Translations under genes and position numbers: made by a program | The notes under the pieces: model-generated | What the model was told of the DNA's origin: nothing | Database searches by the model: none | The model's input: the letters and a program-made list of their open reading frames with translations, nothing else | From: Candidatus Kryptobacter tengchongensis | Lineage (GTDB): Bacteria; Bacteroidota; Ignavibacteria; Kryptoniales; Kryptoniaceae | Assembly (NCBI GenBank): GCA_001485605.1 | Contig: FAON01000011.1 | Coordinates: forward strand, 124,001 to 188,000 | Direction of reading: 5' to 3' | DNA length: 64,000 nt | In this document: piece by piece, positions 18,391-26,638 of the stretch | How positions within the stretch are numbered: the stretch's first letter is position 1 | How the letters are laid out: the number at the start of each line of letters is the position of its first letter

Positions 18391-18400
18391 AAAAATTCAA

Positions 18401-18979
18401 ATGATAGACATTGAAAGGACAAAAGACGAAATAGTTGAGATAGCAAGGGATATCTTCGCAAGATTTGGCTTTAGAAAGACAACAATGGAAGAAATTGCAA
18501 AGGCTGTGAAAAAGGCAAAAAGCTCACTTTATTATTATTTCCAAAGCAAGGAAGAGGTCTTCCAAGCTGTTATTGAACAAGAAGCTAAAGTTCTTCGTGA
18601 GAAAATTAAAAAGGCGATGGATCAAGAAGAAACGCCTCAAGGCAAGCTCCGTGCCTACATTATAGCACGCATGAAAGCTCTTAAGCAACTTGCAAACTTT
18701 TATAGCGCCTTAAAAGATGAATACCTTGAAAACTACAGGTTCATTGAAAAGTTCAGGAAAAAATATGATGAGGAAGAAACAAACGCAATAAATGAAATTC
18801 TAAAAGAGGGAGTTGAAAACGGAATTTTCAAGGTAAAAGATATTGAAATGACAACGCTTGCAATTTTAATCGCTTTGAAGGGTTTTGAATCGTGGATCTT
18901 TCAAGGTAACACAAAATGGACTGAAAAGGACATAGATAACCTGCTTGACATCCTGTTCTACGGGATAATTAAAAAATAA
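18401..18979 (+). CDS. TetR/AcrR family transcriptional regulator
   Basis: 192 aa. The N-terminal helix-turn-helix (about 10-55) reads ARDIFARFGFRKTTMEEIA followed by KSSLYYYFQSKEEVF, the classic TetR signature. The C-terminal ligand/dimer domain is all-helical and resembles regulators of lipid- or RND-exporter operons. It is first in a five-gene operon with an MMPL/RND transporter 12 bp downstream, so it probably represses that operon until a lipid or hydrophobic effector binds. A likely operator lies at 18370-18390. Confidence 0.92.
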   Translation: MIDIERTKDEIVEIARDIFARFGFRKTTMEEIAKAVKKAKSSLYYYFQSKEEVFQAVIEQEAKVLREKIKKAMDQEETPQGKLRAYIIARMKALKQLANFYSALKDEYLENYRFIEKFRKKYDEEETNAINEILKEGVENGIFKVKDIEMTTLAILIALKGFESWIFQGNTKWTEKDIDNLLDILFYGIIKK

Positions 18980-18991
18980 ACACGGCAAAAA

Positions 18992-21268
18992 ATGAAAAAA
19001 TTTTCACACTTTGTCATAAAGAATAGATGGCTTATTATCTTTTTTATCGCAACTCTAACTTTGATATTTGCTTATTCAATGAGAAATCTTAAAATCAACT
19101 CCGACTTCGCCTCTTATCTTCCAGAAACTGATGAAGCGGTTAAACTCGCACGATATATTGGCAATAAATACGGTGGGAACTTAACCGCAATCGTCGCAAT
19201 TGAAACTGACGATGTTTTTAATCACAAAACATTAACCGAAATTTACAATTTAACCGAAAAGCTAAAATATGTTGACGGCGTCTCCTATGTCACAAGTTTA
19301 ACAAATGTAATTGATATAAAAGGAACGGATGAGGGAATTGAAATTGGGAGATTGATCAACGAAATACCCGAAGACCCACAAAAGTTAAACGAACTTAAAA
19401 GCTATGTGCTTTCAAAAGATCTTTACAAAAACCTCATCTCAAGAGATGCAAGGGTAACTTTGATATTATGCAAATTAAAAGATGGTGTGGATAAGGCAGA
19501 GGTTGCAAAGAAGATAAAAAAGGAAGTTGAAGGGGAAAAGATAAACGGCAAAGTATATTACGGTGGATTGCCCTTCCAAATGGTTGATATGAACAAACTT
19601 ATAATTGACGATTTAAAGATATTAACACCGTTTGTCGGCATAGTGATGATTTTAATCTTGTTAATCAGCTTTAGAAACTTAAGAGGAGTTATCTTACCAT
19701 CTCTCTGCGTTGTGATGAGCATAATATGGACGCTTGGATTGATGTCAGCTTTGAATATACCCTTGACGATAATTTCAAATTCAATACCCGTAATTTTAAC
19801 AGCAATTGGAAGTGCGTATGGAATTCACATCGTGAATAAATTTAGAGAAGACATAAACATACTCCATCCGAAGGAAAGGGCGAAAGTTGCCCTCTCCGAA
19901 ATTGCTTTACCTGTTTTTCTTGCAGGGATCACAACAATTGCCGGTTTTTTATCCTTTGTTTCGGGTTCTTACTTAACAATGATAAAAGAATTTGGAATCT
20001 TCACAAGCATTGGCGTTTTCTTTTCCCTTATCATATCGCTTACATTAATCCCATCAATTCTCTCACTTTTAAAGCACGAACGAAAACTCGGAAGGGTTTT
20101 GGAAACTCAAGGAGATAGAAAATTTGTAGTAAAAATTACAAAGATGATCTCAAGGTTCAGACATTTTATTTTGATTTTCACAGTTTTAGTTGTCATATTC
20201 GGAACTATTGGAATTTTAAAAATCAGCCGTGAGGTGAGCATAATTGAATACTTTAAGCCAGAAACGAATGTCAGGGCTACAGAGGAAATGCTCAAGAGAA
20301 ACTTTGGTGGTTCACTGCCTCTTTACATCCTTATCAAAGGGGATGTGCAAGATCCAAAAATTTTGAACGAGATCAAAAAAGTTGAAGACTTTCTCAAAAA
20401 CCTTGAAGATGTTCATAACCCACAATCAATAGCAGATATAATTGAAGAGATGAACTATGTGATGGGCGAGGGGAGAAAACTTCCCGAAACAAGGGAGAAA
20501 ATAGCGAATTTAATGTTTTTAATAGAAAACGAAGAAATTTTTAGCCAACTTGTTTCCCCAGACAAAGATGAAGCCATTATTCAAGCGATGGTGACTTACG
20601 CAAGTTCAAACAAAGTCTCAAACCTCGTTCAAAAGATTCAGAATTATTTTAATTCAATCCCCGATAAAGAAATTGATATCAAATTTGAACAAACTGGTAT
20701 GCCATTGATTTATAAGCACCTTGACGATGCTATAATTAAAAGCCAAATACAAAGTTTAATCTTTGCTCTCATTTTCGTCTTTTTGATAATGATATTACAG
20801 ATGAAAACATTCCTTGGAGGACTAATTGGAATTATACCAATTTCACTGACCATTGTTGTCGCCTATGGATTTATGGGATATTACGGAATTCCACTTGACA
20901 TTGCAACCGTTTTAATTGCAAGTGTTTCTCTTGGGATGGGAATTGATTATTCAATTCATTTCATCAACAGGTTGAAAGTTGAAATTAAAGAAAGCTATTC
21001 ATTTGAAGAAGCCATAAGCAAAGTTTTTGAGACAACTGGGACTGCAATTTTAATAAATGTTTTCTCAGTTGCGCTTGGTTTTACAGTTTTAATTTTTGCA
21101 AGCGTCATACCATTGCAAAGGTTTGGGATAATGATTCTGCTGACGATGTTTTTATCAGGTGGGGCAACTCTCATTTTGCTTCCTGCACTCATTTTAACTC
21201 TGAAACCACGATTTTTGAAAAAGTCTCTCAAAAAAGTTGAACTTGAAACACATGTTGAACTAAGTTAA
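18992..21268 (+). CDS. RND superfamily (MMPL/HpnN-type) transporter
   Basis: 758 aa inner-membrane protein. Two homologous halves each have one TM helix, a large periplasmic loop and a block of five TM helices; the blocks carry GSAYGIHIVNKFRED and SLGMGIDYSIHFINRL, the sterol-sensing/MMPL motif. Proteins of this type move lipids or other hydrophobic molecules (hopanoids, mycolates, carotenoids) from the inner membrane using the proton gradient. Downstream LolA-like, DUF3108 and porin-like genes support export to the outer membrane. The cargo is unknown. Confidence 0.9.
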   Translation: MKKFSHFVIKNRWLIIFFIATLTLIFAYSMRNLKINSDFASYLPETDEAVKLARYIGNKYGGNLTAIVAIETDDVFNHKTLTEIYNLTEKLKYVDGVSYVTSLTNVIDIKGTDEGIEIGRLINEIPEDPQKLNELKSYVLSKDLYKNLISRDARVTLILCKLKDGVDKAEVAKKIKKEVEGEKINGKVYYGGLPFQMVDMNKLIIDDLKILTPFVGIVMILILLISFRNLRGVILPSLCVVMSIIWTLGLMSALNIPLTIISNSIPVILTAIGSAYGIHIVNKFREDINILHPKERAKVALSEIALPVFLAGITTIAGFLSFVSGSYLTMIKEFGIFTSIGVFFSLIISLTLIPSILSLLKHERKLGRVLETQGDRKFVVKITKMISRFRHFILIFTVLVVIFGTIGILKISREVSIIEYFKPETNVRATEEMLKRNFGGSLPLYILIKGDVQDPKILNEIKKVEDFLKNLEDVHNPQSIADIIEEMNYVMGEGRKLPETREKIANLMFLIENEEIFSQLVSPDKDEAIIQAMVTYASSNKVSNLVQKIQNYFNSIPDKEIDIKFEQTGMPLIYKHLDDAIIKSQIQSLIFALIFVFLIMILQMKTFLGGLIGIIPISLTIVVAYGFMGYYGIPLDIATVLIASVSLGMGIDYSIHFINRLKVEIKESYSFEEAISKVFETTGTAILINVFSVALGFTVLIFASVIPLQRFGIMILLTMFLSGGATLILLPALILTLKPRFLKKSLKKVELETHVELS

Positions 21269-21289
21269 AACAAAAAGAAAAAGCGAGAT

Positions 21290-22021
21290 ATGCGTTACCT
21301 GATTTATACTTTAATTTTAGTTCTATCCTTTAACACATTACTTGCACAGCTTAGCGCAATTGAAATTTTGAAAAAGGTTGATGAAGTATCATACGCTCCA
21401 AAGGACCAATTTTATAAATCAAAGGTCACATTAATTGACAAAAATGGCAGGGAAACCCATCGTGAAGCTTTGATGTATCAGAAGGGAACGAATAAGAGGT
21501 TGGTTAAATTTACAGAGCCAGCGGACATAAGAGGAATTGGTTTTTTGTCGCTACCTGAGGATGTAAATTATGTTTATCTTCCCGCTTTCAAAAAGAGCAG
21601 AAGGATTGCCTCACATATTAAAAACCAAAACTTCGCTGGAACTGATTTCACATATGAAGATATGGAAGCATTAACCTATTCAGAAAAGTGGGAACCAGAA
21701 CTTTTAAGAAAAGATGAAACTCACTATGTTTTGAAATTAACACCAAGAAAAGGGAGAACAAGTGATTACTCAAAGCTTATCATGTATGCCCGAGTTGACA
21801 ACTTCTATCCTGAAAAAATTGAATATTATGACAAAGCGGGAAACTTATGTAAAATTCTAACGAGAAGGAAAATTGAGAAAATTGGCAATTACTGGGTTGC
21901 GCTTGAAACCGAAATGAAAGATGTTACAAAAAACCATACGACAAAGCTTGTCCTTGAAGATATCAAATTTGACACAAACTTAAAAGATGACATCTTCACA
22001 CTAAGAAATCTTGAGCGGTGA
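21290..22021 (+). CDS. LolA-like outer-membrane lipid/lipoprotein-sorting protein
   Basis: 243 aa with signal peptide (about 1-20). The family (LolA-like, PF17131 type) is recognised by the opening LDK-like helix and then VTLIDKNGRETHREAL, the RLVKFTEPADIRGIGFL strand pair and the YLPAFKKSRRIA segment. It forms an open half-barrel that shields a lipid chain in the periplasm. Such genes nearly always neighbour an MMPL/RND exporter, as here, implying that it accepts the exporter's cargo. It ends 1 bp before the next ATG. Confidence 0.88.
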   Translation: MRYLIYTLILVLSFNTLLAQLSAIEILKKVDEVSYAPKDQFYKSKVTLIDKNGRETHREALMYQKGTNKRLVKFTEPADIRGIGFLSLPEDVNYVYLPAFKKSRRIASHIKNQNFAGTDFTYEDMEALTYSEKWEPELLRKDETHYVLKLTPRKGRTSDYSKLIMYARVDNFYPEKIEYYDKAGNLCKILTRRKIEKIGNYWVALETEMKDVTKNHTTKLVLEDIKFDTNLKDDIFTLRNLER

Positions 22022-22022
22022 A

Positions 22023-22823
22023 ATGAAATTCATTTTATCGTTTATCTTTTTAAAACTGTGCCTCTTAACCAACTTGACAGCAGATAATTTTAAATTCAGT
22101 TCAGAGTACCTTGAGTATGATGTCTATTGGAAGTTTTTAAACCTTGGAAAGATAAGGGTATGGACAAGGGTTGAGGGGGATAGCGTTTATTCAAAAATTC
22201 ATGTTGAATCAAATCCCTACATCTTCTTTGTAAGTGTAAACTATACATTTGAAAGCAAATTTCACAAAGAGAACCTGTTTGATAGCTACCTTAATGTCTA
22301 TGAAGTCAAAAGTGGCGTTCCACTCAAAACTGTTTTTTCAAGGGAAGGGAATGGGATAATCGCAAGGCAGTTTGATATGAGAAATGGTGAGATTATTGGG
22401 CAAAAGTCAATTTCTCGTCCTGATAGATACTACCATGGAATAACAGCCTTTTTCGCAGCGAGAAAACTATGCGGTACAGGGGTTATGGTTTACCTTCCCC
22501 TTTTATTTGCAACTGAGGAAAAATTTGAGCGACCTCCATTTATCGTTAGAATTGAAAATGTGAGATTTGACTTTCCTGAAAAAAAAGAGATTGTTAAGAT
22601 TTCATCGGTTGATTCAGAAATTCAAACGATTGAATTTAACGGGTATGCATCGTTTGTAAGCAAAGAGCTTGCTGGGATAACGGGTGAGTTCAGTGGATGG
22701 CTGTCAGATGATTGGGCAAGGGTTCCGATCAAAGCAACATTTAATACATTTCTTGGCGTTGTTCGGCTTGAACTTTCAAAATGGGAAAAAAGTGGATGGA
22801 ACCCACCTTTAAAAACAAATTAA
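22023..22823 (+). CDS. DUF3108 domain periplasmic protein
   Basis: 266 aa with a signal peptide (FILSFIFLKLCLLTNLTA). The body is a beta-rich DUF3108 fold: the opening EYLEYDVYWKFLNLGKIRV strand pair, then repeated hairpins. Structures in this group resemble LolA/LolB lipid cradles. I start at ATG 22023, one base after the previous stop; a TTG at 22011 is also in frame. Its place between a LolA-like protein and a porin-like protein suggests a role in passing a hydrophobic cargo across the periplasm. The exact step is inferred. Confidence 0.78.
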   Translation: MKFILSFIFLKLCLLTNLTADNFKFSSEYLEYDVYWKFLNLGKIRVWTRVEGDSVYSKIHVESNPYIFFVSVNYTFESKFHKENLFDSYLNVYEVKSGVPLKTVFSREGNGIIARQFDMRNGEIIGQKSISRPDRYYHGITAFFAARKLCGTGVMVYLPLLFATEEKFERPPFIVRIENVRFDFPEKKEIVKISSVDSEIQTIEFNGYASFVSKELAGITGEFSGWLSDDWARVPIKATFNTFLGVVRLELSKWEKSGWNPPLKTN

Positions 22824-22837
22824 ATTCCAACAGGAAT

Positions 22838-24181
22838 ATGAGAAGCATTAAAATTTTAACGCTGTTTTTTCTTTCAATCTCACTTACGATCTCACAAAAC
22901 CTTCAAATTAACGGATACATCCAAACAGATGACAGAATAAAATTAAAAGATAAAACAATATCTTGGGAAGAATATCGCCTTAATCTAACAGGTCAAGTTG
23001 AATTTGAAAGGATAAAATTTTTCTCTGAAATATGGCTGAGGAATTTTGGTTCAAGCGCTGTAAAGAAATTATCTGATCTTTCGGATAAGAATTATGTTGA
23101 ACCAGTTAACATTGAGATTCGCGAAGCTTATGTTGATGTGAAAGATTTTTTAATTGACAATCTTGATTTAAAAATCGGAAGGCAAAGAATCGCATGGGGA
23201 ACTGCGGATAAACTAAATCCAACAGATAATCTGAACCCAGATGACCTTGAAGATATCTGGGACTATGGGCGACATCTTGGTTCAAATGCAATTAAACTTT
23301 CATATTACGCTGGGAGCTTCACAATCACTTCAGTTTTCATCCCAACTTTTACCCCCGCTGTCTTACCAAGAGGAAATTGGGTTAAAATTTTTGCCGACGA
23401 ATTTTTCACCACGGATTTTCCCAATCTTGAAGAGCTCTATGAAAAAATCAAAATTCAAAATCCCGAATCATCACTCAAAGAAAGTTCAAAATTGGGTTTG
23501 AAGATATCAAAGCAAGATATTTTAGGTTTTGACTTTTCAATAAGTTATGTCTATGGCAGGGATGATATTCCAATACCTTACAAGACTATCTACTCTTTTA
23601 TGCCGATGCCGTCGGATAGATCTGTTCCTGACTCGGTTTATCTTTTCTTCCCAAGAATGAAAATCATAGGCTTTGATTTTACAGGCGATATAAAGGGAGT
23701 GGGCATCTGGGGCGAAGCTGGGATATTTTATCCTGAGGAAGTTAACCTTGAAATAGCAATTAAAACACCACAATATACCACATTTAATAAAATTCTTGAC
23801 AAGAAAAATTATACAAGGTTTGTCTTTGGACTTGATTATACATTTAAAAACGGGATCTACGCTAATGTTCAATATCTTCATGGTTTTCTCCACGAGCGCG
23901 GTCGGGAAAATTTAAAAAATTATATCGTCTTCAATTTTGAAAGGAAATTTATGAACGATAGGTTAAAAGTTAACTTCTTAAGTGGTGGAGCTGAGTTCAA
24001 GGCTCTGAAAAACATTAAGAGCAATTATGCTTTCATCTATAATCCGCAGATAACCTATAACCCCGTTGATAACCTGGAATTTATAATCGGTGGAAGGATA
24101 ATTGATGGCAAAGGAAAGACGACTTTTAGCAAGTTAAGTGACAGGGACGAGATTTATTTAAAGGTTAAATACAGTTTTTAA
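22838..24181 (+). CDS. Outer-membrane porin-like protein (DUF1302/alginate-export type)
   Basis: 447 aa. A signal peptide (RSIKILTLFFLSISLTIS) precedes a beta-barrel with the DUF1302-like signature LKIGRQRIAWGTADKLNP and ends KVKYSF, the aromatic C-terminus of outer-membrane barrels. I start at the ATG at 22838 with an AGGA site; the frame opens earlier, at 22781, inside the DUF3108 gene. As last gene of the TetR operon it is the probable outer-membrane exit or receiver for the exported compound. A hairpin terminator follows. Confidence 0.85.
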   Translation: MRSIKILTLFFLSISLTISQNLQINGYIQTDDRIKLKDKTISWEEYRLNLTGQVEFERIKFFSEIWLRNFGSSAVKKLSDLSDKNYVEPVNIEIREAYVDVKDFLIDNLDLKIGRQRIAWGTADKLNPTDNLNPDDLEDIWDYGRHLGSNAIKLSYYAGSFTITSVFIPTFTPAVLPRGNWVKIFADEFFTTDFPNLEELYEKIKIQNPESSLKESSKLGLKISKQDILGFDFSISYVYGRDDIPIPYKTIYSFMPMPSDRSVPDSVYLFFPRMKIIGFDFTGDIKGVGIWGEAGIFYPEEVNLEIAIKTPQYTTFNKILDKKNYTRFVFGLDYTFKNGIYANVQYLHGFLHERGRENLKNYIVFNFERKFMNDRLKVNFLSGGAEFKALKNIKSNYAFIYNPQITYNPVDNLEFIIGGRIIDGKGKTTFSKLSDRDEIYLKVKYSF

Positions 24182-24191
24182 AGCTTTAAAC

Positions 24192-24221
24192 GGGCACACC
24201 TTGAGCGGTGTGCCCATTTTT
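24192..24221. terminator. Bidirectional rho-independent terminator
   Basis: GGGCACACC (24192-24200), six-base loop, GGTGTGCCC (24207-24215), then ATTTTTT. It closes the plus-strand envelope operon and lies 7 bases from the end of the convergent S9 peptidase gene. Confidence 0.88.
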
Positions 24222-24227
24222 TGATTT

Positions 24228-26621
24228 TTAATCAATAAGAAACTCAAACTGCGGAAACTTTGAAATTTTAAATTTCATCTCACCTTTCAAATTTACCACA
24301 TCAAAGGCAAGCTTTAGCGGATAATAGCGATTTTCCCCCTTCGCTTCAAGGGTTGTTTTTATATCGCCAGTTAATAATCCTTTAACCCCACTGACCTCAA
24401 CGGGAATTCCCGATGAACTCACCTTGTTCCCTGCCAAGTCAAAAAGTGTAAAGTCGCTTGCAACTGTTATTTCAAATGGCTTTGCGTTCTCACCTGCTTT
24501 GAAAAGAAGTTCAATTTCAACGAATTTTCTCGTCGTATCAAAACCTGAATAATTTACATTTTTGTTCACCTTTACGATTTTTATCTCCCATCCATCTGCC
24601 CTAACCCATTCATCAACTCGGACAATTGGCTTTTTATCTGGTTCAATTCCAAGAAGATATTTATTGAACCATTCAAGACACCGATAAAACTCATCTATTC
24701 TATGATTTGGCTCCCTGAAGCCATGAGCTTCCCGTGGATAGCGAACAAATTCAACTGTTTTGCCAAGATGCTTCAACGCTTGATACATTTCCTTTGAATT
24801 ACTTATGAAGGTGTTGGGATCTTCATCTCCGTGCATGATTAAAACAGGCGTTTTAATGTTTTTAACATAATAAAACGGTGAACGTTCAAGATAAATTTTA
24901 AGGTTATTCCAATAATAATCGCCAAGATAATCTGGTTCCCAGCTTGGCAGATATGAATTGCTATAATCAGTAATCAAGTTAAATATCCCGAACATTGAAA
25001 CAGCAGCTTTGAATCTGTCTGTTTGAGTTATAGCCCAATTTGTCATATAGCCACCATAGCTTCCGCCAAATATGCCAAGTTTATTTTCATCAGCAATTTT
25101 AAGCTCTTTCACTATGTAATCAATCCCTGTCATTATATCTTTGAAATCGCCACCGCCGAGGTCTTTAAAGTTTGAAATTCCAAATTTGTTTGTATATCCA
25201 GAGCTTCCTCTGAAATTTGGTGCGAATACAAGATAACCTTCATTTGCCCACACCTGAAGATTGTAATACTGACGAAGTGTGTTTTGAATCCTTCCATAAG
25301 GTCCGCCATGGACTGCAACAAGCATAGGATATCTCTTACCCGTTTCAAAATTAACTGGCTTTACAAGTATTCCTTCAATTGTCCATCCGTCAAAACTTTT
25401 CCATCTTATTACTGTTTGCTCTCCAAATGTAAAGTTTTCAAGCTGTGGATTTAGGTTTGTTAGCTTTTTCAATTCCCCATTCTTAAAAACATATATATCT
25501 GGGGCATTATATTTATCTTCAATTAAAAATGAAATAACTTTATCAGATACAGCAATATCGCCGAAAACTTTTTCACCACCGAGAAATTCCTTTACCTTCC
25601 CATCAATTGAAACTGTATAAATATGCGTATAAACCCCGCTTGCGGTTCTCGCATAAATTACCCCGGGCTCAGATCTTGAAAACTCATATCCAACAATCCC
25701 AACGTCAAAATTTTCTGTTAAAATTTTAAGATCGCCCGTTTGTGGGTCAACGATGAAAAGCTCTTCCTGAGAGTATGTAAATTTTGGGTCAAGATCAGCA
25801 ACAAATGCGATATATCTCCCATCCGGTGACCATTTAGGTTGTCTCTCACCCCCAGGTCTTTTTGTGAGTTGCTTTGATTTACCTGTTTCAATTTCTAAAA
25901 TCCAAAGATCAAATTTCTTGCTATCATCAATATCGCCCGTGTAATTTGTATTATAAACGATTAACTTGCCATCTGGTGAAACATCAAATTGGTCAATTCC
26001 GTAATCCCCCGTGAAAATTTTTCTCTCTTTCTTCGTTTTAACATCAATTATATAAAACTCCTTCCGGTATTTTTCCCTGTCAACAATTGTCGGGTCAAAT
26101 TTTAATTTTTTATCCCTTTCCTTTTTTTCTTTTTCTGGTTTTGGAAGTGTTTCCTGCGTTAGATAAAGTATACCTTTAGAATCAGGCAACCATTGAAATG
26201 AGATGACGCCTTCAGGTGAATTTGTCAATTTATAGGCTTCACCACCATCAACAGGAAGAAGCCATATTTGTTCTTTTGTTTCCTTTTCATCGGCGTTCGC
26301 TTTACGATTTGAAATGAAAGCTATAAACTTACCATCTGGTGAAAATTTTGGATTTCTCTCATTTTCTTTTGAAAAAGTTAGTTGCCTAACTTCACCACCA
26401 TCGCTTGAAATAATGTAAAGGTCTGTGTTATATTTACTTTCCTCAAAATCAACCTTTGAAAGCACGAAAACGATATTTTTCCCATCGGGGGAAATATCAA
26501 TTTGAGAGGGGACATTGATTGAAAGCATATCCCGAATCGTGAACTTTTTCTTCTGCACCTGAGCGCAAAGCAAAGAAAAAGATAAAAAAATCATAATGAG
26601 AGAAAATATGATTTTCCTCAT
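24228..26621 (-). CDS. S9 family peptidase (prolyl oligopeptidase/DPP-like) with extra C-terminal domain
   Basis: 797 aa, periplasmic. Signal peptide (about 1-20), a WD40/TolB-like propeller of repeated SPDGK-type blades (about 35-400), then an alpha/beta-hydrolase domain with nucleophile Ser in GGSYGGYM, Asp in HGDEDPNTF and His in REAHGF. It cleaves short peptides. About 130 residues follow the peptidase domain and form a predicted beta-sandwich (ending KFPQFEFLID), which most family members lack. The ATG at 26621 is chosen for its GGAGGTG site; it follows the DUF5916 gene by 17 bases. Confidence 0.9.
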   Translation of the reverse strand: MRKIIFSLIMIFLSFSLLCAQVQKKKFTIRDMLSINVPSQIDISPDGKNIVFVLSKVDFEESKYNTDLYIISSDGGEVRQLTFSKENERNPKFSPDGKFIAFISNRKANADEKETKEQIWLLPVDGGEAYKLTNSPEGVISFQWLPDSKGILYLTQETLPKPEKEKKERDKKLKFDPTIVDREKYRKEFYIIDVKTKKERKIFTGDYGIDQFDVSPDGKLIVYNTNYTGDIDDSKKFDLWILEIETGKSKQLTKRPGGERQPKWSPDGRYIAFVADLDPKFTYSQEELFIVDPQTGDLKILTENFDVGIVGYEFSRSEPGVIYARTASGVYTHIYTVSIDGKVKEFLGGEKVFGDIAVSDKVISFLIEDKYNAPDIYVFKNGELKKLTNLNPQLENFTFGEQTVIRWKSFDGWTIEGILVKPVNFETGKRYPMLVAVHGGPYGRIQNTLRQYYNLQVWANEGYLVFAPNFRGSSGYTNKFGISNFKDLGGGDFKDIMTGIDYIVKELKIADENKLGIFGGSYGGYMTNWAITQTDRFKAAVSMFGIFNLITDYSNSYLPSWEPDYLGDYYWNNLKIYLERSPFYYVKNIKTPVLIMHGDEDPNTFISNSKEMYQALKHLGKTVEFVRYPREAHGFREPNHRIDEFYRCLEWFNKYLLGIEPDKKPIVRVDEWVRADGWEIKIVKVNKNVNYSGFDTTRKFVEIELLFKAGENAKPFEITVASDFTLFDLAGNKVSSSGIPVEVSGVKGLLTGDIKTTLEAKGENRYYPLKLAFDVVNLKGEMKFKISKFPQFEFLID

Positions 26622-26638
26622 GTTTTTCACCTCCATTT

